Below the pieces are notes generated by a model. It did no database searches and was not told the DNA's origin. It saw only the letters and a list, made by a program, of their open reading frames with translations. A stretch of 48,115 nt of DNA, from NCBI GenBank assembly GCA_023665825.1, contig JAMPDE010000001.1:162574-210688 (forward strand), given 5' to 3'. The translations under genes were made by a program, and so were the position numbers. Shown here one piece after another: positions 41,646-48,115 of this stretch (position 1 is its first letter; the number at the start of each line of letters is the position of its first letter). This DNA comes from Alistipes senegalensis (GTDB lineage Bacteria > Bacteroidota > Bacteroidia > Bacteroidales > Rikenellaceae).

Positions 41646-42134
41646 ATGAAACACATCCTCTACCTCCTCTGCCTGCTGGTGCTGACGGCTTGCGTTCCTT
41701 GTAAGCCTCTGACAACTTCAACGGGCATTCGGGATAGCCTGCTCGTCAAGGTAAGGTATCACACAATATTCATTGACGACACTATTCTTATGCGATTACA
41801 GGCCGAACGAACCGAGCAAACTGTTCGTCAAGATTCAAGTCATCTCGAAACATCGGCAGCGGTATCGGATGCAAGGATCAACCCCGACGGGTCGCTGACG
41901 CATTCGCTCGAAAACAAACAGGACGATCAGAAGATTCCAATCAAACGACCGATAGAATACAGAGACAGTATTGTTTACCGAGATCGGGAGGTCGAGATTG
42001 AGAAAATCGTGCCCGTTGAACGTGAATTGACGTGGTGGCAGCAAACACAAATACGCGGTTTTTGGGTGGCAATTATCATTATCTGTATCTTACTTCGGAA
42101 AAAGGTTCTTCCGCTGATCCGGCGATTCATTTAA
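41646..42134 (+). CDS. Unimolecular spanin (u-spanin)
   Basis: The protein has 162 residues. A lipoprotein signal with lipobox LTAC (Cys16) anchors the N-terminus in the outer membrane. A C-terminal transmembrane helix (GFWVAIIIICILL) with a basic tail anchors in the inner membrane, and a mostly beta periplasmic segment lies between. This is the exact topology of T1 gp11-like u-spanins, which fuse the two membranes in the last lysis step. It is last in the holin-endolysin-spanin cassette. Confidence 0.82.
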   Translation: MKHILYLLCLLVLTACVPCKPLTTSTGIRDSLLVKVRYHTIFIDDTILMRLQAERTEQTVRQDSSHLETSAAVSDARINPDGSLTHSLENKQDDQKIPIKRPIEYRDSIVYRDREVEIEKIVPVERELTWWQQTQIRGFWVAIIIICILLRKKVLPLIRRFI

Positions 42135-42196
42135 CCTCGTCTGAGGCGAATTTCTTGCCGATTATGATAATAAGCGCGGCATATCAGATTTTTTGC

Positions 42197-42204
42197 TATA
42201 TTTG
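42197..42204 (+). promoter_or_regulatory. -7 box TATATTTG before the structured RNA
   Basis: TATATTTG matches TAnnTTTG and lies 38 bases upstream of the first paired base of the RNA at 42242. A good -33 TTTG is not visible at the normal spacing, so activity is uncertain. Confidence 0.4.
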
Positions 42205-42241
42205 CATAATATTTGGTATTTTAGCGTTTGCTATTGTTTGA

Positions 42242-42382
42242 GATTCAGAAAATCGCCAACTTTCAACGTACTCTCAAAAGCAATGGTGAACGCCTGCGTA
42301 TTGACGTGGGCGTTTTTTCCTTTGTTGAGAGTACGGGCGTTTGGCGATGCCTCTGAATCGACGGGAAAGCCCACGTCTTTTT
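42242..42382 (+). ncRNA. Rod-shaped structured RNA with alternative terminator, upstream of mrr
   Basis: Nested helices are GATTCAGA/TCTGAATC (42242-42249 with 42352-42359), ATCGCCAA/TTGGCGAT (42252-42259 with 42341-42348), an 11-bp CGTACTCTCAA/TTGAGAGTACG (42267-42277 with 42325-42335) and AACGCC/GGCGTT (42289-42294 with 42309-42314). Alternatively GACGTGGGC (42303-42311) can pair perfectly with GCCCACGTC (42369-42377), which is followed by five T, forming a terminator-like end. The rod shape recalls 6S RNA, and the switch-like overlap recalls attenuators. The 302-base gap 42135-42436 has no convincing reading frame. I cannot name a family. Confidence 0.62.
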
Positions 42383-42436
42383 GTGTGCATATCCGAAGCA
42401 ACGGCGCGTGAATAAACCGTTGATACGGATAAGGAC

Positions 42437-43294
42437 ATGAATGAAACAAAAGCGACAAGGCAGGCGGAAATCGTATTTGCTGCCATGAAAGCGATAGAGG
42501 CCAGCGGAGGGGAGATGAGGATTTCCGACATCTACGAAACCCTCTCCCAATCTTTCCCGCTGACCGATCACGAAAAGGAGCAGACCAAAAGCGGCGTCAT
42601 CCGCTGGAAAGCGTATCTCAATTTCTATTCGATAGAGGTCAGCAAGGTCGGGTATCTCATCAAGAAGAGCGGTATTTGGCATCTAACGAAAGAGGGTGCA
42701 AAAGCCCTTGCCGCCGGGGCCGGAGGTTTCTTTACCGACTTTCACGGGAAGTATTCCGAAATACAGAAAGCGCATGAAGTATCTGTCATCGAAGAAAATG
42801 CTGAGCAACCCGATGATTTGGATATGTTGCAGGGCCAAGCATCGAAAGGCATACGGGAATACATCATCAAAAAGAATCCCTACGAGTTTCAAGATTTGGC
42901 GGCGGCATTGCTCCGCGCTATGGGATATTATACGCCGTTTATCGCCCCGAAAGGCAAGGATGGAGGCGTCGATATAATCGCCTATCAAGACCCGCTCGGT
43001 ACGACCTCCCCGCAGTTGAAAGTGCAAGTCAAGCATTATCCGACGACCGCAATACCCGTCGATGTCGTGCGAAGTTTAGGCGGCGTTCTCTTCAAAGATG
43101 GGGAGGTCGGATTGCTCATTACGTCCGGCACGTTCACCAGCGAATCGAAGAAAGAAGCCCGCAACTACCATCGGCGGCTGCGACTGATTGACATTGACGA
43201 GTTCGTGGAGTTATGGATCAAGTTCTATGATAAGATGAGCGAGGAGGACAAATCCTTGCTTCCGATTATTCCCGTGTATTTTTTGAAATCATAA
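42437..43294 (+). CDS. mrr: Mrr-type restriction endonuclease
   Basis: The protein has 285 residues. The N-terminal winged-helix Mrr_N domain (residues 1-95) recognises DNA; the C-terminal Mrr catalytic domain holds ALLRAMGYYTPFIAPKGKDGG, VDIIAYQDP and KVQVKHYP (D...QxK active site), then LITSGTFTSESKKEA. Mrr enzymes cut methylated or otherwise modified DNA. Carried by a phage that modifies its own DNA, it may cut foreign or host DNA. It sits 55 bases behind a possible RNA switch. Confidence 0.92.
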   Translation: MNETKATRQAEIVFAAMKAIEASGGEMRISDIYETLSQSFPLTDHEKEQTKSGVIRWKAYLNFYSIEVSKVGYLIKKSGIWHLTKEGAKALAAGAGGFFTDFHGKYSEIQKAHEVSVIEENAEQPDDLDMLQGQASKGIREYIIKKNPYEFQDLAAALLRAMGYYTPFIAPKGKDGGVDIIAYQDPLGTTSPQLKVQVKHYPTTAIPVDVVRSLGGVLFKDGEVGLLITSGTFTSESKKEARNYHRRLRLIDIDEFVELWIKFYDKMSEEDKSLLPIIPVYFLKS

Positions 43295-43297
43295 ATT

Positions 43298-43720
43298 ATG
43301 AGATATATCCTTTTTACTACATTATTTCTATTATCAACTTGCCTGCTCTCTGCTCAAACGATAGAAACCAAATATCTCACTATCGGCGATGGGGCACCGG
43401 AAAAACAGACATTCAAGTGGTCGCTAAATGCCAAAAGCAAAACGATCACCATCGAAACAGAAATCGGGATAAAAAAACAATTGATGATAGACAAGATATA
43501 TGAACCCATCATACGCGATAGCCTAAAACGATTCGGATTTCTCTGTTCGGAGGGTAATGGTATGATTAAACATAAAATTATTCAAGTTATTCCTCTGAAA
43601 TTGGAGGGGAGCCGGATTATGTTTTTCGACTACATGAATGCGGGCGGTAGAGAAATGCCGGTAGCAATCTATTCAACCGAAATATTTGAAGAGGAGGATT
43701 ATTCTGAAATTTCCGAATAA
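43298..43720 (+). CDS. Secreted hypothetical protein
   Basis: The protein has 140 residues with an N-terminal signal peptide (YILFTTLFLLSTCLLSAQ, likely cleaved after SAQ). The mature part is beta-rich and basic in the middle (WSLNAKSKTITIETEIGIKK) and ends acidic (EEEDYSEISE). It begins 3 bases after the mrr stop. As the last gene before the element boundary it may be a cargo (moron) gene expressed in the lysogen. Function unknown. Confidence 0.6.
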   Translation: MRYILFTTLFLLSTCLLSAQTIETKYLTIGDGAPEKQTFKWSLNAKSKTITIETEIGIKKQLMIDKIYEPIIRDSLKRFGFLCSEGNGMIKHKIIQVIPLKLEGSRIMFFDYMNAGGREMPVAIYSTEIFEEEDYSEISE

Positions 43721-43725
43721 ATCGC

Positions 43726-43812
43726 TATCTTTGCGACACTGATAACTCCCGTATCAGTTGCGTTGAATACCCCTCTCAGCAATCCGATGAATCGGACGTT
43801 GAGAGGGTTTTT
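43726..43812 (+). ncRNA. Candidate small RNA with its own promoter and terminator
   Basis: The -7 box TATCTTTG (43726-43733) is followed directly by a hairpin ACTGATA/TATCAGT (43738-43758). A terminator-like hairpin CCCTCTCA/TGAGAGGG with an inner TCCGA/TCGGA stem (43771-43807) and five T follows. The transcript would be about 75 bases. It could instead simply be the terminator of the mrr operon. Confidence 0.45.
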
Positions 43813-44079
43813 CATTCGATTCTGTTACCCGCTTGTTACCCAGCCTCCGAAGTGGCGTTCATTTGTCATAAATAAATCAATATATCATAACGAGTTACAA
43901 CCTATTTTAGAAAGAGACAACAGATTTTGTATCGGAAAGTAATCCAAGAAAACAAAAGATGAGAAATGACCAATAATATAATTGATTAACAGGTAATTAC
44001 AACATAAATCGATGTTATTATTCGGATTTTTCATTCTTCATATCCGCCGCATTTTTGCAACATATTTGCAACTTCGCAG
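43813..44079. other. AT-rich boundary region between prophage and integrase element
   Basis: This region has no credible reading frame. It contains the direct repeat GTTACCC twice (43824-43830 and 43835-43841, 11-base period) and a long A/T-rich stretch up to 44000. Such repeats next to an integrase often serve as arm-type binding sites. The junction of the prophage and the integrase-bearing element should lie within about 43.8-44.1 kb, but no matching attachment repeat can be paired inside this window. Confidence 0.35.
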
Positions 44080-44136
44080 TTTGCGTGTTGCAAATTTTAT
44101 ACTTATTTTTGCCGCACGACAATTAACGTGTGCGGC
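44080..44136 (+). promoter_or_regulatory. Integrase promoter and 5' UTR hairpin
   Basis: A -33 TTTG (44080-44083) and -7 box TATTTTTG (44104-44111) are 20 bases apart, the cleanest Bacteroidetes promoter in the window. A palindromic pair TTTGCAAC/GTTGCAAA lies across 44055-44094 and could be an operator. Just downstream, GCCGCAC and GTGCGGC form a 7-bp hairpin ending 2 bases before the integrase ATG, which would hinder ribosome access. Confidence 0.6.
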
Positions 44137-44137
44137 T

Positions 44138-45259
44138 ATGGAAATCAAACTAATCAAACGAAAGCTGAAAACCGGGCGAACATCATTGGTACTCGAATAT
44201 TACATGGGATATTCGGTTGCCGCGAATGGAACGACACGCCCTCAGCGCAAATTCGAGACCCTCGAATACTACCTCTACACCGCGCCGAAGAACAAACTGG
44301 AGCGCGACCACAACAAGGTCAACCTCGAAATGGCCGAGAAGGTCAAGGCCAAACGGCTACTCGCCGAGCAGAACGAGCAATACGGCTTCGCGGTGAAGTA
44401 TAAAATCCGCACCAACCTCGTCGAATACATCAAGGGGCTGATCGAGCAGCGCAAAGATTCGCCGGGAAACTGGGGCAACTGGGACAGCGCGTTGAAACAC
44501 CTCGTCGCCTATACCGGGACGAATACGACGTTCGAGATGGTCGACAAAAAATTCGTCGAGGGCTTCAAAACCTATCTGGCCAAGCAGGCCAAGACCAAGA
44601 GCGGCACGGCCCTTTCGACCAACAGCCAAAGCAGCTATTTCCTCAAACTCAAAGCCGCGCTGAACCAAGCGGTCGAGGACGGCATCATCCCACACTCGCC
44701 CGCTATGTCGGTCAAACCCGCACACGTCGAAGACGTACACCGCGAATACCTCACATTCGACGAGCTGCAACGCCTCGCCAAAACGGAGTGCCAATACCCC
44801 GTGCTGAAAGATGCGTTCCTCTTTTCGTGCCTGACCGGCATGCGTTGGAGCGACATCAACAAACTGACGTGGGCCGAGGTACAGGAGTTCGACGGCGGTA
44901 CGCGCATCGTCTTCCGGCAAAAGAAGACCAAAGGGCTGGAATACTTGGACATCACAGACCAGGCCGTACGTTACATGGGGCAGCGCGGTAAAGCCGACGA
45001 GCGGGTTTTCGCCGGACTGAAATACTCCGCATGGCACAATCTCGCCCTGCGCGAATGGTGCCTGAACGCGGGCATTACGAAACACATCACGTTCCACTGC
45101 GGCCGTCATACGTTCGCCGTACTGCAACTTTCGCTCGGCACCGAAATCTATACTGTGTCGAAGCTACTCGGCCACCGCGAACTGAAAACGACGCAGGTCT
45201 ACGCGCAAATCATGGACGAGAAGAAACGCGAAGCAGTGAACCGGATTCCGGAATTATAA
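44138..45259 (+). CDS. Tyrosine recombinase/integrase
   Basis: The protein has 373 residues from the ATG at 44138; upstream codons of the same frame run through the promoter and are excluded. It has an N-terminal arm-binding domain (MEIKLIKRKLKTGRTSLVLE), a SAM-like core-binding domain (NWDSALKHLVAYTG...) and a catalytic domain with TGMRWSD (Arg I), HCGRHTF (H-x-x-R), LLGHRELKTTQVY (His and Tyr nucleophile). This is the arrangement of Bacteroidetes mobile-element integrases such as those of NBUs. It may integrate the neighbouring element or, less likely, the prophage itself. Confidence 0.93.
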   Translation: MEIKLIKRKLKTGRTSLVLEYYMGYSVAANGTTRPQRKFETLEYYLYTAPKNKLERDHNKVNLEMAEKVKAKRLLAEQNEQYGFAVKYKIRTNLVEYIKGLIEQRKDSPGNWGNWDSALKHLVAYTGTNTTFEMVDKKFVEGFKTYLAKQAKTKSGTALSTNSQSSYFLKLKAALNQAVEDGIIPHSPAMSVKPAHVEDVHREYLTFDELQRLAKTECQYPVLKDAFLFSCLTGMRWSDINKLTWAEVQEFDGGTRIVFRQKKTKGLEYLDITDQAVRYMGQRGKADERVFAGLKYSAWHNLALREWCLNAGITKHITFHCGRHTFAVLQLSLGTEIYTVSKLLGHRELKTTQVYAQIMDEKKREAVNRIPEL

Positions 45260-45272
45260 CTATCTTTATGCT

Positions 45273-46268
45273 ATGGAGAACGAACTGTTGATATACCGCT
45301 CGACCGACGGGAGCATCAAAATCGACGTCCGCATGGGCGAGGAGACCGTTTGGCTGACGCAAGACCAGATGGCGACGCTGTTCGACCGGGACAAGTCGGT
45401 GATTTCGCGTCATTTGAAGAACATCTTCGAGGAAAGAGAACTGGCCGAAAATTCAGTTGTTGCAAAATTTGCAACAACTGCCGCCGACGGCAAAAGCTAC
45501 GACACGAACTACTACAACCTCGACGTCATTATCTCGGTCGGCTACCGCGTGAAATCGCATCAGGGCACGCAGTTCCGCATCTGGGCGACGCAGGTGCTGC
45601 GCGACTACCTCGTCAAGGGCTTCGCGCTCAACGACGAGCGGATGAAGTCGGGCAAGTCGATGAACTACTTCGACGAGTTGCAGGAGCGCATCCGCGAAAT
45701 CCGCCTCTCGGAGCGGGTGTTCTACCAAAAGGTCAAAGACATCTACACGACGAGCATCGACTACGACCCGAAAGCCGAAAAGACGATCGAGTTCTTCAAA
45801 ATCGTGCAGAACAAACTGCTGTGGGCCATCAGCAGCCAGACGGCAGCCGAATTGGTCGCCCACCGCGCCGATGCCCGGCTGCCGATGATGGGCATGACCT
45901 CCTGCGACAAGAGCGATCCGCGCCGCATCACCAAAGCCGACGCCGCGACCGCCAAAAACTACCTGACCGAAGAGGAGATGAAAGACCTCGGCCTGCTGGT
46001 CGAGCAGTACCTCGCATTCGCCGAGAGTCAGGCGCGGCGGCAGGTGCCCATGTATATGGCCGACTGGATCAAGAAGCTGAACGACATTCTGGTCATCAAC
46101 GGGCGCGAATTGCTCGAACACGCCGGACGCATCAGCCGCCAAGTCGCCGAGAGCATCGCGGCACAACAACTCGATGCCTACAAGGGACGTCTGCGCGAAG
46201 AGGAACACCGCGCGAGCCTCGCCGAACTCGAAGCCGACCTACAAGCCGCTGCCAAGCACAAATCATGA
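45273..46268 (+). CDS. RhuM family protein
   Basis: The protein has 331 residues. The N-terminal VWLTQDQMATLFDRDKSVIS, with a helix-turn-helix look, then YNLDVIISVGYRVKSHQGTQ and RIWATQVLRDYLVKGFAL are the RhuM hallmarks. The C-terminal half contains YDPKAEKTIEFFKIVQNKLL and a coiled end. RhuM proteins are common beside integrases on Bacteroidetes elements; their function is not settled. It starts 13 bases after the integrase stop, so the two are likely co-transcribed. Confidence 0.9.
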   Translation: MENELLIYRSTDGSIKIDVRMGEETVWLTQDQMATLFDRDKSVISRHLKNIFEERELAENSVVAKFATTAADGKSYDTNYYNLDVIISVGYRVKSHQGTQFRIWATQVLRDYLVKGFALNDERMKSGKSMNYFDELQERIREIRLSERVFYQKVKDIYTTSIDYDPKAEKTIEFFKIVQNKLLWAISSQTAAELVAHRADARLPMMGMTSCDKSDPRRITKADAATAKNYLTEEEMKDLGLLVEQYLAFAESQARRQVPMYMADWIKKLNDILVINGRELLEHAGRISRQVAESIAAQQLDAYKGRLREEEHRASLAELEADLQAAAKHKS

Positions 46269-46426
46269 CCCGCACCGAATACATACGCCTATCGCACCGG
46301 CGCACCAACCGCAAAATCCGCGAGCGGTTGCAGGAGATGCAAGCCCGATTAAACACTCGCAACCGGCTGCTCGGCGGAGCAGGACAGGCTGCGGCATGGG
46401 TTCGTATGGGATGGTCAGCGTCGTGA
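46265..46426 (+). CDS. Small basic protein in mobile element
   Basis: The protein has 53 residues and starts in the ATGA overlap with the RhuM stop. It is highly basic (IRLSHRRTNRKIRERLQEMQ) with a short hydrophobic end (LLGGAGQAAAWVRMGWSAS). Its coupling and the following gene's overlap argue for expression. It could bind nucleic acid. Function unknown. Confidence 0.5.
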   Translation: MTRTEYIRLSHRRTNRKIRERLQEMQARLNTRNRLLGGAGQAAAWVRMGWSAS

Positions 46427-47211
46427 GTTGGCTGGCATTCGTGGCCGAATGGTTCAAGGACAACCGCTTTTCGCTTCCGTACATGGAGTGCGAAATCGAG
46501 CATCAGGGGCTGTCGGCTGCCGAAGCGCACCGATACCTCGCCGACAAAAAGCAGGAGTACGACCGCTGGCTCGCCTACGGTCCGGTCTCGGTCAAGGAAC
46601 AGCGCCGCATCGACAAAACGTTCGAGTATCTTTTCGCCCGCTACCCGGCCCCGCAACCCTCTGACGAAGTACTGCCCCGCTTGGCCGAAGTCCACACGAC
46701 CGTTAGCGAAATCGCCGACTACACCCGTCATCGGCAGGCGGAGACGGCACAGCAAAAGGAGCGCGAAGCCGAGCTGCTGGCCCAAGCCGAGAAACGCCGA
46801 GCAGCCCAGCGCAGCCGCACCGGCTTCGACCCTGCACCCACCGACTTCTGCCCGCGCCTGACCGACCGGCAAATCACCGTGCTCGCCGAGCACGTCAACC
46901 GAATCGGCATCTTCAAACGCGACACGACCGAAGAGGAACTTACCCGACTGCTAGCCTGCCAGCTCGCCGAACCGTTGCAGACAACGCACAACAAGCTACT
47001 GGCCCTGCTGCTCGAATCGTTGAGCGTGTCCCGATTGATTACTCCGAAATGGCAGCGGGTCGCCGGAAACAACGGCTGTTTCACCTCGAAGCTGGGCAAA
47101 CCGCTGACGGCGAAAGACCTTTCGGCAGCCAAGCAGATGGCCGAAATCATCGACCGCCGCAAGGAACGGATGATTCTCGACTGCATCGAGGCGCTGAAAG
47201 CAGAAAAATAG
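46411..47211 (+). CDS. Mobile-element hypothetical protein
   Basis: The protein has 266 residues from the ATG at 46411; ATG 46396 and GTG 46423 (GTGA overlap with the preceding stop) are alternatives. The N-terminus reads SVVSWLAFVAEWFKDNRFSLPYMECEIEHQG. The middle is a glutamate/glutamine-rich coil (RQAETAQQKEREAELLAQAE). The C-terminal domain has CPRLTDRQITVLAEHVNRIG and a basic helical end. I recall similar proteins on Bacteroides elements but cannot name the family with confidence. Confidence 0.6.
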   Translation: MVSVVSWLAFVAEWFKDNRFSLPYMECEIEHQGLSAAEAHRYLADKKQEYDRWLAYGPVSVKEQRRIDKTFEYLFARYPAPQPSDEVLPRLAEVHTTVSEIADYTRHRQAETAQQKEREAELLAQAEKRRAAQRSRTGFDPAPTDFCPRLTDRQITVLAEHVNRIGIFKRDTTEEELTRLLACQLAEPLQTTHNKLLALLLESLSVSRLITPKWQRVAGNNGCFTSKLGKPLTAKDLSAAKQMAEIIDRRKERMILDCIEALKAEK

Positions 47212-47233
47212 TAGCACACCCTTTATTCAGAGC

Positions 47234-47265
47234 ACAGGATTTCGCATGACGGAATCCTGTTTTTT
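47234..47265 (+). terminator. Rho-independent terminator after the element's accessory genes
   Basis: ACAGGATTTCG, loop CATGA and CGGAATCCTGT form an 11-bp stem (one T-G pair) followed directly by six T. It closes the integrase-RhuM-accessory operon. Confidence 0.8.
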
Positions 47266-47368
47266 CATGCCTACACATTGGAAACGTTGTCCAAAAATGT
47301 CGAAACATGGGCAGCCAATGCGGACAGCTTTTCGTTGAACTTTCTTTGCACTCGTAATTACATCACGA

Positions 47369-47382
47369 GCGTTGCGCAACGC
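47369..47382. promoter_or_regulatory. 14-bp perfect palindrome before the excisionase
   Basis: GCGTTGCGCAACGC is its own reverse complement and lies about 100 bases before the excisionase start. This placement suits an operator for a dimeric regulator or an excisionase-binding site. The rest of the gap 47212-47485 contains the terminator and no convincing reading frame; a 62-codon frame starting at 47278 crosses the palindrome and looks non-native. Confidence 0.45.
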
Positions 47383-47485
47383 CTTTTATTGAACTTTTTC
47401 GATAAGCCGAGCGCAGAAACGTACTTGCACAGGCTCTGCCGAGGCGAGAAAAAGTGCATGAAATGAACGCTAAAACAAAACGATT

Positions 47486-47779
47486 ATGAGTGAAAACACA
47501 ACCTTCGAGCAACGGCTCGATCGCATCGAACGCCTACTTCGAGGACAAAAGACCGTCTTGAACTTCACCGAAGCGCGCGAGTTCACGGGGCTGTCGAAGA
47601 CCTACATGTACAAACTCACCCACAGCGGGCGAATACCCCATTTCAAACCCCACGGCAAGAATATCTATTTCAACCGCGAGGAACTGGAACGGTGGCTGTT
47701 GCAAAATCCCGTCAAGACCGCCGAACAGAAAGAGCGGGAAGCCATCGATTACGTCGTCCGCAAACGACGACCGAGGTAG
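47486..47779 (+). CDS. Excisionase-like helix-turn-helix protein
   Basis: The protein has 97 residues. An N-terminal helix (ENTTFEQRLDRIERLLRGQK) is followed by a MerR-type winged HTH (LNFTEAREFTGLSKTYMYKL, then THSGRIPHFKPHGKNIYFNR and EELERWLLQNP), as in HTH_17 excisionases. It would direct excision by the integrase and may regulate transfer genes. The tail is basic. Confidence 0.9.
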   Translation: MSENTTFEQRLDRIERLLRGQKTVLNFTEAREFTGLSKTYMYKLTHSGRIPHFKPHGKNIYFNREELERWLLQNPVKTAEQKEREAIDYVVRKRRPR

Positions 47780-47787
47780 TATTTCAT

Positions 47788-47819
47788 CCGGCCTGCTCCG
47801 GCTCTTCGGAGCGGGTCGG
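47788..47819 (+). terminator. Terminator hairpin after the excisionase gene
   Basis: CCG-CC-GCTCCG pairs with CGGAGC-GG-CGG in a long imperfect stem with loop GCTCTT, followed by ATTTTC. It ends the excisionase transcript or marks a weak terminator before the mobilization gene. Confidence 0.6.
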
Positions 47820-47919
47820 ATTTTCAATCAATGCAGTAAGGCAAGTTTGTGTTTTTGTCAGCCAAAAACTCGCCATACGGCTCTCATCCCGTTGGTCTAA
47901 CTACCGATTTATCGAATCT

Positions 47920-48115
47920 ATGAAACACTCCAAGCATACAAGCGGACGTCCGCCGCTGAGCAAAGCCCGAAAACAGGAATACCGCATAACCCTCCGGCTC
48001 AATACGGAACATAAACTACGCTTGCAAGCATTGGCCCGTGCCGCCAGACAGCCGCGCACGGAAGTCCTCCGCCAACTGATTGCTGCCGGTCTAGTTCGCG
48101 AGCGTCTGCGCCGAG
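47920..48115 (+). CDS. Ribbon-helix-helix mobilization (relaxosome) protein, N-terminal part
   Basis: 65 codons are open to the window end. After a basic start (MKHSKHTSGRPPLSKARKQE) comes YRITLRLNTEHKLRLQALAR, an RHH-type strand-helix-helix, then AARQPRTEVLRQLIAAGLV. Such proteins (MobC/BmgB-like) accompany the relaxase of Bacteroides mobilizable elements. It suggests that the relaxase gene lies just beyond the window and that the region from 44 kb is an integrative mobilizable element. Confidence 0.75.
   Translation, partial: MKHSKHTSGRPPLSKARKQEYRITLRLNTEHKLRLQALARAARQPRTEVLRQLIAAGLVRERLRR

Noticed and set aside
45350..46264. Long arginine-rich open frame overlapping the RhuM gene
   Set aside because: Out-of-frame reading of a GC-rich gene; only its last 53 codons (46265-46426) look like a real gene, and they are listed separately.
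47278..47466. 62-codon frame between terminator and excisionase
   Set aside because: Crosses a perfect palindrome and has atypical composition; more likely regulatory DNA.
1..48115. CRISPR array
   Set aside because: No set of regularly spaced direct repeats with unique spacers was seen; the only tandem array has contiguous 12-bp units without spacers.

Overview
The window reads as a temperate siphovirus-type prophage of a Bacteroidales host (a Bacteroides/Alistipes-like gut bacterium; genus not resolvable from the sequence), followed after about 43.8 kb by part of an integrative, probably mobilizable element. The Bacteroidetes assignment rests on repeated TAnnTTTG -7 boxes, weak Shine-Dalgarno sequences, Bacteroidetes-restricted families (DUF4494, DUF4942), a Bacteroidales-style lysis cassette and an NBU-like integrase/excisionase/mobilization set.

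Layout. 1-4818: small early or accessory genes, including a PD-(D/E)XK-like protein, a DNA methyltransferase, an ASCH-like protein and a VRR-NUC nuclease. 4901-15497: a long plus-strand unit with a ParB-like protein, a DpdA-like DNA guanine transglycosylase, queC, a YhhQ-type preQ0 transporter, queD, queE and folE, then small and large terminase, portal, and a MuF-type minor head protein whose C-terminus is an ADP-ribosyltransferase. 15524-20687: a minus-strand block of nine genes wedged between head genes, with an ADP-ribosylglycohydrolase and a DUF4942 methyltransferase. 20940-40246: scaffold, capsid, connectors, tail tube, tRNA-Ser, tail chaperone with a probable -1 frameshift, tape measure, distal tail and tail-tip genes, enclosing a complete diversity-generating retroelement (DGR). 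40313-42134: membrane protein, holin, M15 endolysin and u-spanin. 42135-43720: a structured RNA, an Mrr nuclease and a secreted protein. 44138-48115: tyrosine integrase, RhuM-like protein, two accessory genes, excisionase, and the start of a ribbon-helix-helix mobilization protein.

How the parts fit. The phage appears able to make preQ0 from GTP (FolE, QueD, QueE, QueC), import it (YhhQ) and put it in DNA (DpdA), which would shield its genome from restriction. The DGR rewrites the end of a C-type-lectin-fold tail protein: all 17 VR/TR differences lie on TR adenines. The minor head protein could carry an ADP-ribosyltransferase into the host, and the nearby glycohydrolase could reverse or neutralise it. 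Three plus-strand units (modification/packaging, head/tail, lysis) start with a -7 box TACCTTTG preceded by the same 17-bp palindrome, which suggests one shared regulator.

The strongest candidates for something undescribed are: the virion ART/glycohydrolase pair; nine-G tracts in a methyltransferase and just upstream of dpdA, which look like phase-variation switches; the palindrome regulon; and a rod-shaped RNA before mrr that can instead form a terminator.
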